Shown here: in pieces, positions 1-5,903 of the stretch
Layout of the letters: each line of letters begins with the position of its first letter
Position numbering within the stretch: position 1 is the first letter of the stretch
Source: JASFEQ01 sp050124735
GTDB taxonomy: Bacteria > Desulfobacterota > DSM-4660 > Desulfatiglandales > HGW-15
Length of the DNA stretch: 7,788 nucleotides
Direction: 5' to 3'
Assembly (NCBI GenBank): GCA_050124735.1
Contig: JASFEQ010000215.1
Coordinates: 1-7,788 of the forward strand
Position numbers and translations under genes: made by a program
Notes under the pieces: model-generated
Told to the model about the DNA's origin: nothing
The model's input: only the letters and a program-made list of their open reading frames with translations
Database searches by the model: none

Positions 1-31
1 GCACAAGCAGCAGGAATTTTAGAGGGCTTAC

Positions 32-433
32 ATGAAACCGACACCATTTATTGCGGGGACAGATCTGGAACCCATTCCATTTTCCCCAGAGCACTGTGCA
101 CTCGCAAGGGAGCTGAAGGAAAAAGGCCTTGACTGGTACCCACATGTGGGATGTTTTGTCTGGGACGAAGAGGGCCACATTGAGGTCTCCTCTCCCTTTC
201 CACTTAGAATCTACTTTATCCTGAACCTCGGCCATTTCCTGAGAATCTTTGAGACGATTGAAGACATGAAAAATAAACTGGTATGGTTGCCCACCTGGCA
301 TCAGGCAAAAATCATCTGCAAGAATCTCAACATCAGTCAAATTGAGATCAATGCCTCTTTATGCTCACCAGAGGCGGCTGGATCAGGAGATGATACCTCT
401 GCCCTTTACAGGCTGATCTTGCAGAAGCTTTGA
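32..433 (+). CDS. Hypothetical protein, soluble, 133 aa
   Basis: I do not recognise a named family. The start is supported by an AGAGGG ribosome binding site about six bases upstream, and the frame runs open to a TGA. The protein looks cytoplasmic: there is no signal peptide, and its hydrophobic patch (PLRIYFILNLGHFLRIF, about residues 57-73) is interrupted by charged and polar residues. Notable motifs are GCFVWD near residue 40, the SPFP-IYFILNL segment and LVWLPTWHQAK near residues 83-93. These aromatic-rich stretches look like a folded, conserved core rather than random translation. The gene converges on the DUF2177 gene with a 67-base gap, in which I see no convincing terminator. The sequence gives no function. 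It is probably a real gene because start, length and composition all fit. Confidence 0.72.
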   Translation: MKPTPFIAGTDLEPIPFSPEHCALARELKEKGLDWYPHVGCFVWDEEGHIEVSSPFPLRIYFILNLGHFLRIFETIEDMKNKLVWLPTWHQAKIICKNLNISQIEINASLCSPEAAGSGDDTSALYRLILQKL

Positions 434-500
434 GGTCTATAGGAGTATCCTGCCCGCTTGCCAGAGCAAAGAAATCCGATCACCTAGGCTGAAATAACAA

Positions 501-908
501 TCAGGTCAGCCACGTTGCCACGCCAAACCCCACACCTGATATGATCCCAGAGAGCACCATTCCCCAGATGATGTCTAAGATGACAATAGGCACTGGCCAG
601 TCCTTCAGGGTAGCCAGGTTGGTCAGATCGTACGTTGCATAGGTGAACAAGCCAAATAACACGCCAAAAATCACTGCCCTCATCAGTGAGTCCTGCAGGA
701 CCGCCGGATATACGGAAAAAATCATCACGCCCAGTATGAATAGCAAATAAAATATCAGGGCGGCCGTCCAATTGACCTTATCACTGAAAAACCTCCCCAG
801 GTGTTTTTGATAGAAGTTCTTCGCAACCAACCCCAGCCAAAAGAAGTCAATGGCAAGGAATAGCATAAGCATGAGAAGATAGGTGATTACAATTTCCCTG
901 GCTGACAT
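501..908 (-). CDS. DUF2177 family integral membrane protein
   Basis: This 135-residue protein has four predicted membrane helices (about residues 6-28, 48-70, 76-95 and 105-130). It carries the signature I associate with DUF2177: DFFWLGLVAKNFYQKHLG after helix 1, and YATYDLTNLATLKDWP between helices 3 and 4, followed by DIIWG. It sits in the cytoplasmic membrane; the biochemical role of the family is unknown. The frame could open at 944, but I choose the ATG at 908. It has a strong AAAGGAG ribosome binding site at good spacing, and the protein then begins directly with MSAREIVITYLL, as family members do. The gene stands alone on this strand and is divergent from the small-peptide unit at 1198. 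Length is normal for the family. Confidence 0.9.
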   Translation of the reverse strand: MSAREIVITYLLMLMLFLAIDFFWLGLVAKNFYQKHLGRFFSDKVNWTAALIFYLLFILGVMIFSVYPAVLQDSLMRAVIFGVLFGLFTYATYDLTNLATLKDWPVPIVILDIIWGMVLSGIISGVGFGVATWLT

Positions 909-1197
909 TTTACACTCCTTTCTGCGTTCAACTATCTTGTTCAATCACAACTTTATTCTTCCTAAGAAATTTAACCTCATTTTCTGAGTTTCAGCAAATA
1001 ATTAGTGAAAATGCGGCTCCTCCATTGACAGGCCTGTTATCATAATTAATTTCCTGGTAGTTTGATAGGAATAAAGCCTGCAACGGAATACAACTGAAAT
1101 TTCGACCCTAATAATGAACCCTAATGTATTTACTCTCGCAAACAGAACTCACGCGAGGCAAAGAGGGGTCGGGAGAAAACGGAAGGAGATGAAAGAG
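909..1197. other. AT-rich divergent intergenic region
   Basis: This stretch of about 290 bases lies between a leftward gene (DUF2177) and a rightward unit (from 1198), so promoters for both should be here. I find no convincing coding frame in it. The best sigma-70-like elements on the + strand are a perfect TTGACA at 1025-1030 followed 16 bases later by TAATTT (1047-1052), a weak -10. TAATAAT at 1109-1115 is another possible -10 but lacks a good -35. On the minus strand, TTGCTG and TTAAAT are spaced 17 bases apart about 40-80 bases before the DUF2177 start; this is also weak. A short inverted repeat, CTCGC at 1134-1138 and GCGAG at 1153-1157, lies just before the peptide gene. None of these is decisive. 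Confidence 0.4.
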
Positions 1198-1269
1198 ATG
1201 TATGAGAATGCCTATAATTTACTCGCATTTTTTATTGGGTTGGTTATGTCCACCCTAACGATTTTATGA
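1198..1269 (+). CDS. Very small single-helix membrane peptide (23 aa)
   Basis: This is a short reading frame not expected by chance to be so well dressed. A GGAAGGAG ribosome binding site (1181-1188) lies nine bases before the ATG at 1198; an in-frame ATG at 1189 sits too close to that site. The product starts MYENAYN and continues as an uninterrupted hydrophobic run (LLAFFIGLVMSTLTIL), enough for one membrane helix, and then stops. The TGA stop (1267-1269) overlaps the AGGAGGGG ribosome binding site of the next gene at 1286, which suggests translational coupling. I know no named homologue. It resembles in form the small single-helix accessory subunits of membrane complexes, but that is only analogy. 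The alternative is a leader peptide controlling the downstream gene. Confidence 0.5.
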   Translation: MYENAYNLLAFFIGLVMSTLTIL

Positions 1270-1285
1270 GGAGGGGAGTAGGAAG

Positions 1286-1558
1286 ATGAAACACGCAGTA
1301 AGTTTGGATAGAGCAAAAATCGTAATCCAAGGTTGGTATAATCAGTTTTGTAAAGAATACGGCAAACCCGCTGTCACGCTGGAAATTAAGGAAGAAGAGC
1401 ATGCTGGCTCCAGGGCCTACCGAGTCGTGAATAACGTCAGTGGAGGTAGCACGGCCATTCCTTGGAGCACGATAAGCGACTACGAGCATTCTGGTAGTGT
1501 GGGCATACCCGGTGATTTGAAAACGATTGTTTGGGATAGTATGCAGGATTTGGGCTAA
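1286..1558 (+). CDS. Hypothetical protein, 90 aa
   Basis: I do not recognise the family. Start choice is supported by AGGAGGGG at 1269-1276, nine bases upstream, which overlaps the stop of the 23-residue peptide. The protein has no signal peptide or membrane segment. It begins with a charged, probably helical stretch (residues 5-25, VSLDRAKIVIQGWYNQFCKEYG). An acidic, lysine-rich segment follows (TLEIKEEEHAG), then a Gly/Ser-rich middle (NVSGGSTAIPW) and a C-terminus ending in IVWDSMQDLG. It contains one cysteine. It is most likely cotranscribed with the upstream membrane peptide and converges tail-to-tail on the DUF4174 gene with only 19 bases between stops. Function is unknown. The strong ribosome binding site and the coupling argue that it is expressed. 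Confidence 0.68.
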   Translation: MKHAVSLDRAKIVIQGWYNQFCKEYGKPAVTLEIKEEEHAGSRAYRVVNNVSGGSTAIPWSTISDYEHSGSVGIPGDLKTIVWDSMQDLG

Positions 1559-1577
1559 AGCTTCTTAACTCTAACAC

Positions 1578-2060
1578 TTATCGGATGCCATTGTGTTTTC
1601 TGCGCATTTCCTGCTGCCTCATGGGCATCGCGTCAACCATGCTGAATATATCGGAGACAGAAACGGGGACTGGTGAGCGGCGTTTTACAGTACCATCCTT
1701 TCCAATAAGGATGAACACAAACTCACCCTTTCCCACATCGAACTGGCGTCTCATTTGCGGTGCCACCCTTTCAGACAGAGACCTATCACCCAACCGACTC
1801 TCCCCCTTTTCGAATAATTCCAGGATAATCAGATCACGATCCAGAATCCCATCTTCCTGGCCTTCAAATGCTCGCATTTGCCGCTCGTAAGCGTCAGAAT
1901 CTGCATAGGGGGCAAACACAAGTATAATGCGATTTTTCCATTGGTAGGCGTCCAGATCAAAATCCACACCTGCACCTCCTGTAACGTATAGGACCCCGAA
2001 AAGCAAAATGCTCGCTGCGCAGAAAAAACCAAGGCATAAAAATCTCCCAGAAATTCTCAT
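1578..2060 (-). CDS. DUF4174 domain protein with N-terminal signal/anchor
   Basis: The 160-residue product starts with a short basic stretch and a hydrophobic segment (about residues 7-28, FLCLGFFCAASILLFGVLYV), which is a signal peptide or uncleaved anchor. The rest should lie outside the cytoplasmic membrane. The DUF4174 domain follows: AYQWKNRIILVFAP (38-51), a conserved acid/Arg pair GILDRDLIIL (71-80), FVFILIGKDGTVKRRS (114-129) and the terminal VDAMPMRQQEMRR (142-154). The fold is probably thioredoxin-like, judged from the strand-rich core and the GKDG turn, but no CXXC pair is present, so no redox activity is implied. An in-frame ATG at 2183 exists. I prefer 2060 because GGGAGG precedes it and the signal segment then sits at the N-terminus. 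The role of the family is unknown. Confidence 0.87.
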   Translation of the reverse strand: MRISGRFLCLGFFCAASILLFGVLYVTGGAGVDFDLDAYQWKNRIILVFAPYADSDAYERQMRAFEGQEDGILDRDLIILELFEKGESRLGDRSLSERVAPQMRRQFDVGKGEFVFILIGKDGTVKRRSPVPVSVSDIFSMVDAMPMRQQEMRRKHNGIR

Positions 2061-2096
2061 CCCATACCTCCCAATCTCTTTGAAAGTCGCACTGGT

Positions 2097-2125
2097 AATG
2101 TATGTACTGAGGCTTTTGCATTCAA
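2097..2125 (-). promoter_or_regulatory. Possible sigma-70 promoter for the DUF4174 gene
   Basis: On the minus strand, TTGAAT (2120-2125) and TACATT (2097-2102) are separated by exactly 17 bases. Each matches the consensus at four of six positions. Transcription would begin near 2090 and give a leader of about 30 bases before the ATG at 2060. Position and spacing are good but the hexamers are only moderate, so this is a candidate. Confidence 0.33.
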
Positions 2126-2185
2126 GAGCTTGTCCAATGATTCCCAGGTGCTGAAGATTTTGAGAAAGGCAAAGGGGCTTCACAA

Positions 2186-2215
2186 TTGATGCGATGTTGT
2201 GCTAAAGAGTATAGA
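2186..2215 (+). promoter_or_regulatory. Possible sigma-70 promoter for the octaheme cytochrome gene
   Basis: TTGATG (2186-2191) and TATAGA (2210-2215) lie 18 bases apart, each with four of six consensus matches. A start near 2222 would leave a leader of about 80 bases before the ATG at 2302. This promoter and the proposed DUF4174 promoter would be back-to-back and about 60 bases apart, so one regulator could affect both. I see no operator palindrome that I would name. Confidence 0.3.
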
Positions 2216-2301
2216 CAATTTAGGAGGCATGATCACAGTTCTTGAATCGGGAACAGATGTTTTTTGGAGTTCGGAGCAAACATTTGGAAAGGGGAGCGAT
2301 C

Positions 2302-3783
2302 ATGAAAAACTTCCTGTTTGGAACACTCACGCTTTTTGCCATCACGGGTACGGTGTGGGCCAATGGCTCACCCATCAGTGAAGAAACGGAGACGTGCCTG
2401 GAGTGTCACGCTACACTGCATCCTGGTATTGTGGAAGAATGGATGAAGAGCCGCCATGCGAAGGTTACGCCGGCAGAGGGGCTCAAGAAAAGGAAGCTCG
2501 AGAGAAGGATCTCGGTAAAGAATGTTCCTAAAAACTTCGCGAATGTGGCGGTGGGTTGTGCCGAATGTCATACTATGAATGCGGATAAGCACAAAGACAC
2601 GTTCGAGCACAACGATTATCAGGTTCATGTCGTGGTGACTCCCAAAGACTGTGCCACCTGTCACAAAGTGGAGGTAGAGCAATATGGCAAAAACGTGATG
2701 TCTTACGCCCGTATAAACATGTTGGAAAATCCGCTCTATGTGAGCCTCATGAATGAGGTGAACGGCACCCATCGATTGCAGGGCATGCAGACGACGCTCA
2801 GCCCACCGAATGCGAAAACCAGTGCCGATGCCTGTCTGTTCTGTCATGGGACGAGTGTGGAGGTGAAAGGTCTGAGAACCGTGGAATCGGACATGGGTGA
2901 AATGAATATTCCTGTACTAAAGGGCTGGCCCAATCAGGGCGTGGGCCGTTTGAATCCTGATGGCAGTATGGGGTCTTGTTCGCCTTGCCACACGCGACAC
3001 CAGTTTTCCATCGAGATGGCGAGGAAACCCCACACGTGTTCAGAGTGTCACAAGGGCCCTGACGTGCCGGCATACGCCGTCTATATGGTGAGTAAAATGG
3101 GCAACGTCTATTCGGCTATGAAAAAGGAATGGAATTTTGATGCTGTTCCCTGGAAAGTGGGAAAAGATTTTACGGCACCCACCTGCGCCACCTGCCATAT
3201 GAGTCTTATTGTGGGAGAAGAGGAAGCGGTTATTGCCGAAAGGTCGCACCAGATGAACAACCGCATTGCCTGGAGGCTTTTTGGCATCATCTATGCCCAT
3301 GCCCATCCGAAATCCCCGAACACCTCTGTTATCCGGAACAAGTCCGGACTCCCCTTGGCCACCGAACTGACGGGTGAACCGGCTTCTAAATATCTGATTG
3401 ATGCTAAGGAGCAAAATGAGAGGCGCCAGGCGATGAAGGCAATATGTCTCTCTTGCCATGGAAGCGGATGGGTAAACGGACACTTTGACCGTCTTGAAAA
3501 CACGATCAACACCACAAACGAAATGACCCTAACGGCCACCAAAATTTTGCTTTCTGCCTGGGAGAAGGGGGCAGCCAAGGGTTTAGACCAGAATGATAGC
3601 ATCTTCAATGAGGCCATAGAGAGAAAATGGACAGAGCAGTGGTTGTTTTATGCAAATTCCATCCGTTTGGCTTCGGCGATGGCAGGGGCTGACTATGGCG
3701 TTTTTGCCAACGGTCGCTGGTATCTGTCCAAGAACGTCCATGAGATGCTTGACTGGCTTCACTTCAAATTAAGAGAGAAGTGA
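2302..3783 (+). CDS. Octaheme c-type cytochrome, hydroxylamine oxidoreductase (HAO)-like family
   Basis: The 493-residue product begins with a Sec signal peptide (residues 1-20, cleavage after TVWA), so it acts in the periplasm. Eight CXXCH heme sites are visible, starting at C32, C86, C117, C178, C226, C246, C295 and C382. No CXXCK site is present, which argues against NrfA or octaheme nitrite/tetrathionate reductases. The segment KGPDVPAY (251-258) through VGKDFTAPTCATCHM (286-300), followed by RSHQMNNR, is characteristic of the HAO superfamily. HAO proper oxidises hydroxylamine; relatives without the heme-tyrosine crosslink can work as reductases, so direction and substrate are open here. 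Tyrosines in the C-terminal GADYGVF and GRWYL (465, 474) are candidates for the crosslink position, but alignment is needed. The frame extends up to 2242. I choose 2302 because GGGGAG precedes it and it places the signal peptide first. No NapC/NrfH-type electron partner is adjacent. Confidence 0.93.
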   Translation: MKNFLFGTLTLFAITGTVWANGSPISEETETCLECHATLHPGIVEEWMKSRHAKVTPAEGLKKRKLERRISVKNVPKNFANVAVGCAECHTMNADKHKDTFEHNDYQVHVVVTPKDCATCHKVEVEQYGKNVMSYARINMLENPLYVSLMNEVNGTHRLQGMQTTLSPPNAKTSADACLFCHGTSVEVKGLRTVESDMGEMNIPVLKGWPNQGVGRLNPDGSMGSCSPCHTRHQFSIEMARKPHTCSECHKGPDVPAYAVYMVSKMGNVYSAMKKEWNFDAVPWKVGKDFTAPTCATCHMSLIVGEEEAVIAERSHQMNNRIAWRLFGIIYAHAHPKSPNTSVIRNKSGLPLATELTGEPASKYLIDAKEQNERRQAMKAICLSCHGSGWVNGHFDRLENTINTTNEMTLTATKILLSAWEKGAAKGLDQNDSIFNEAIERKWTEQWLFYANSIRLASAMAGADYGVFANGRWYLSKNVHEMLDWLHFKLREK

Positions 3784-3929
3784 AGCTCCCCGCGCCAAGG
3801 CGCGGGGCATTTGTGGCGAAGCCAAGCGAAACTCCGCCGAAGCATAGTACCCGCCTTCGCCAGGGCTTCGGCGCGGTCGCCTTTCGCTTCCTCTCCGCGG
3901 CAAGCCGCGAGACATCCGCGCGAAGGCGA
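3780..3929 (-). mobile_element. Candidate non-autonomous IS200/IS605-like element or structured RNA remnant
   Basis: This GC-rich 150 bp fills the gap between two convergent stop codons and encodes nothing. Read on the minus strand it is bounded by TTCAC on the left flank (3934-3930) and ends with TTCAC (3784-3780). It has a hairpin near each end, both with TT loops. The left one is CTCGCGGC-TT-GCCGC(G)GAG; the right one is CCCCGCGCC-TT-GGCGCGGGG. The 5' feet read GGATG and AAATG. Between them is a long interrupted stem (3824-3843 with 3865-3889), whose loop can pair with the tail. IS200/IS605 (Y1 HUH) elements have subterminal hairpins, a cleavage pentamer at each end and no target duplication, which fits. 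No tnpA or tnpB is present. A REP-like repeat or a non-mobile structured RNA are alternatives. Confidence 0.42.
3788..3807. terminator. Perfect GC hairpin after the cytochrome stop
   Basis: CCCCGCGCC and GGCGCGGGG form a perfect 9-bp stem around AA, starting five bases after the cytochrome stop. On the + strand it is followed by CATTTG, so the U-tract is poor. On the minus strand it lies about 130 bases after the transporter stop and is followed by AGCTTCAC, with no U-tract. It could slow or end transcription from either side, but it also serves as one end hairpin of the element at 3780-3929, and that may be its real origin. Confidence 0.4.
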
Positions 3930-3938
3930 GTGAAGCGT

Positions 3939-5090
3939 TCATTTTATCTCCTCCTTGATTCGAATCTTGTAGATTCCTAGCCCTACGAGAAAGGCAAGCC
4001 CTGCGGCGAAGAAAAGCGTTGGAAAGCCTGCCCACTCCCCGATGTAGCCGAGTATGATGGAACCGATAAAGGCCCCCCCATCGATCCCTCCTGTGAAGAC
4101 CCCATTAATCTTTCCCCGGATCTCAATGGGTTCATTACGTATGGCCAGGGTGTTCAGGCATGGAAAAAGGAATCCGTGACCGCATCCAGACAAAAATCCT
4201 GAGAGCCCCAGGACCACGTTTCCTCCCAGAAAGATCAGCATAATAAGCCCGGCTCCCGTCAGGATAAGGGCATAAGGGATGATCCTCTCTTCTCCAACCC
4301 TATCCGCAAGTCGGCCTCCAAGGAGTCTTGTTGTTACCGCAGCGGATGAGTAACAGAGGAAGTAAAGCGAGATGAAGGCCACCGCCTTCTCCTTGGCAAA
4401 AGGAGACACAAAGCTGCCCGAGGCTGACAAACCGAATCCAAACAGAACGGCCAGCAGAGCTGCAGTCAAGATTCTTCTTCTCTTGAGGACCGAAAAGAAG
4501 GATTGAGGGGATTCCTCAGAGGCTTGGCTAAAAGACTCGCGCAGTGGCAGTTGGAGCAATAGACCCATGCCCCCCAACCCTGCCGCAGCAAGAAAGAAGG
4601 AGGAGAAGCCAAAATCCCGAATGATGATTTCAGCAACAAAAGGGCCGGCGGCCAGTGCTGAGATCCCCGTAACCCCGAACATACCGATTCCCTCGTTTAG
4701 TCTTTCCTGGGGAACAATGTCGGCAATATACGTGAACGCAGACGTGAAACAGAAGGCCAATCCCACACCATGGATAATTCGAAAAAGTAGAAGTGGTAGG
4801 TAGAAACTGGAGATATCGCCTTGAAAAATCAAATAGGTGAGGGGAAGGCCAGTCATGATAGCGCATCCAATGGTATAACTCTTTTTCCGGCCGATCCGGT
4901 CAGTCAGGGCAGAGATCCAGGGACGACAGAGCACAGAAGATAGGGCAAAGGCCCCCATCAGAATGCCAATATCCGCCTTGGACCCGCCATGATCCAGAAT
5001 GAAAAGGGGGAAGAGGAAAAATGCGCCTAGACTGCAGACGGTAAAGAAGTTGGCAGCGGACATGAGGAGAAATGCGGAGCTATACAGCAT
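3939..5090 (-). CDS. Major facilitator superfamily (MFS) transporter, 12 helices
   Basis: The 383-residue integral membrane protein has about twelve hydrophobic segments in two halves, joined by a polar loop (about residues 184-206, RESFSQASEESPQSFFSVLKRRR). MFS motif A is present between helices 2 and 3 as ALTDRIGRKK (61-70), with a second copy in the C-terminal half (GRLADRVG, 259-266). RIIHGVG (104-110) matches motif B of helix 4. These features place it among secondary carriers of the MFS_1 type, often annotated as sugar or drug exporters. The substrate cannot be read from sequence. The ATG at 5090 follows an AAAGG ribosome binding site. It is on the same strand as sdhAB but 110 bases downstream, and nothing links it functionally. 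Its stop lies only a few bases from the structured element. Length is normal though slightly compact. Confidence 0.9.
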   Translation of the reverse strand: MLYSSAFLLMSAANFFTVCSLGAFFLFPLFILDHGGSKADIGILMGAFALSSVLCRPWISALTDRIGRKKSYTIGCAIMTGLPLTYLIFQGDISSFYLPLLLFRIIHGVGLAFCFTSAFTYIADIVPQERLNEGIGMFGVTGISALAAGPFVAEIIIRDFGFSSFFLAAAGLGGMGLLLQLPLRESFSQASEESPQSFFSVLKRRRILTAALLAVLFGFGLSASGSFVSPFAKEKAVAFISLYFLCYSSAAVTTRLLGGRLADRVGEERIIPYALILTGAGLIMLIFLGGNVVLGLSGFLSGCGHGFLFPCLNTLAIRNEPIEIRGKINGVFTGGIDGGAFIGSIILGYIGEWAGFPTLFFAAGLAFLVGLGIYKIRIKEEIK

Positions 5091-5200
5091 GGCAAACCTT
5101 TCTACAGGGTGCGGATGGATGTCTCTTGAGGAAGAGGTTTCTGCGGGAAAGCAGGTCGGACCTAGGCCTTTTTAATGAGAAAGCGAAACCGTGCAAAGGG

Positions 5201-5902
5201 TTAACCTTTCTCCTTGACCAGCCGTTTAACCTGACCCAAGCATTTTGTGACCGGGATTTCCTTGGGACAGACCTCAGTGCACCACCAAATGGTCCTGCAA
5301 CCCCAGATGCCGTCTTTGCTGTCGATTTGGACCAGCCTGCTCTCTGTGGCCGTATCGCGAGAATCGGCGATATATCTAAAGGCACGCAGAAGCGCAGCAG
5401 GACCTAAGTATTTTTCATTTGTCCGGCTGATGGGGCAGGCCGATGTGCAAGAGGCGCATAGAATACAGCGGAGCGCAGGCTCAATGGACTTCTGGTTTTC
5501 GGCACTTTGAAGCCTCTCTTTGTCTGGCGCTTCTTCATCATTGATCAGGTAGGGCCTGACGGATCGGTGTCTTTCAAAAAATGGATCTAGATCGACGACC
5601 AGGTCTTTAATGACCTTGAACAGGGGCAACGGTTCGATCACGAAATTGTTGGCGGTTTTGAAATCTCTGATGAGTTTTTGACAGGCTAGCCCAATCCTTC
5701 CATTTATCATGAGGGCATCTGAGCCACAGATCCCGTGCGCACAGGAATAGCGGTAACTCAGGGAAGGATCCTGTTCCCACCTTATCTTGTTGAGGCAGTC
5801 CAGAATCTTGTCTGTGGCCTGTGCTTCGATGGTGTACTCCTGATAGCGGGGCTTTTTATCAACCGAGGGATCGAAGCGGTAAATGATAAAGGTGCACTTC
5901 AT
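5201..5902 (-). CDS. sdhB: Succinate dehydrogenase/fumarate reductase iron-sulfur subunit
   Basis: SdhB/FrdB passes electrons from the flavin in SdhA to quinone at the membrane anchor. All cluster ligands are visible in the 233 residues. The N-terminal plant-ferredoxin domain has Cys54, Cys59, Asp62 and Cys74 for [2Fe-2S] (SCAHGICGSDA...LAC); the Asp at the third position is usual in SdhB. The C-terminal domain has CILCASCTSACP (Cys146, 149, 152, 156) and WGCRTIWWCTEVCP (Cys202, 208, 212) for [4Fe-4S] and [3Fe-4S]. The fully conserved set argues for an active enzyme. Length is typical. The ATG at 5902 lies one base after the sdhA stop, with AAGGAAA inside the end of sdhA as ribosome binding site, so the two are translationally coupled. 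Direction (succinate oxidation or fumarate reduction) cannot be told from this subunit. Confidence 0.96.
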   Translation of the reverse strand: MKCTFIIYRFDPSVDKKPRYQEYTIEAQATDKILDCLNKIRWEQDPSLSYRYSCAHGICGSDALMINGRIGLACQKLIRDFKTANNFVIEPLPLFKVIKDLVVDLDPFFERHRSVRPYLINDEEAPDKERLQSAENQKSIEPALRCILCASCTSACPISRTNEKYLGPAALLRAFRYIADSRDTATESRLVQIDSKDGIWGCRTIWWCTEVCPKEIPVTKCLGQVKRLVKEKG

Positions 5903-5903
5903 C

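Noticed and set aside
1..31. Possible tail of a preceding gene
   Set aside because: One frame ends in TAG at 20-22, but only six codons are visible, which cannot support a call.
434..500. Terminator between the convergent genes at 433 and 501
   Set aside because: Only a four-base stem (AGGA-GTA-TCCT) with no T-run is visible.
2061..2183. N-terminal extension of the DUF4174 protein
   Set aside because: It would bury the signal segment 40 residues in, and the ATG at 2060 has a good GGGAGG site. The proposed promoter also lies inside the extension.
2242..2301. N-terminal extension of the cytochrome to an upstream ATG
   Set aside because: It would place 20 charged residues before a clear Sec signal peptide; the ATG at 2302 has its own GGGGAG site.
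2199..2381. A 60-residue + frame with AGGAGG before an internal ATG at 2229
   Set aside because: The AGGAGG is only one base from that ATG, too close to work, and the frame overlaps the signal peptide of the cytochrome without any protein-like character.
5091..5200. Possible terminator between sdhB and the transporter gene
   Set aside because: AGGT-CGG-ACCT near 5153-5165 is a four-base stem, and the following T-run is interrupted on the + strand and absent on the coding strand. I see no gene or convincing signal here.
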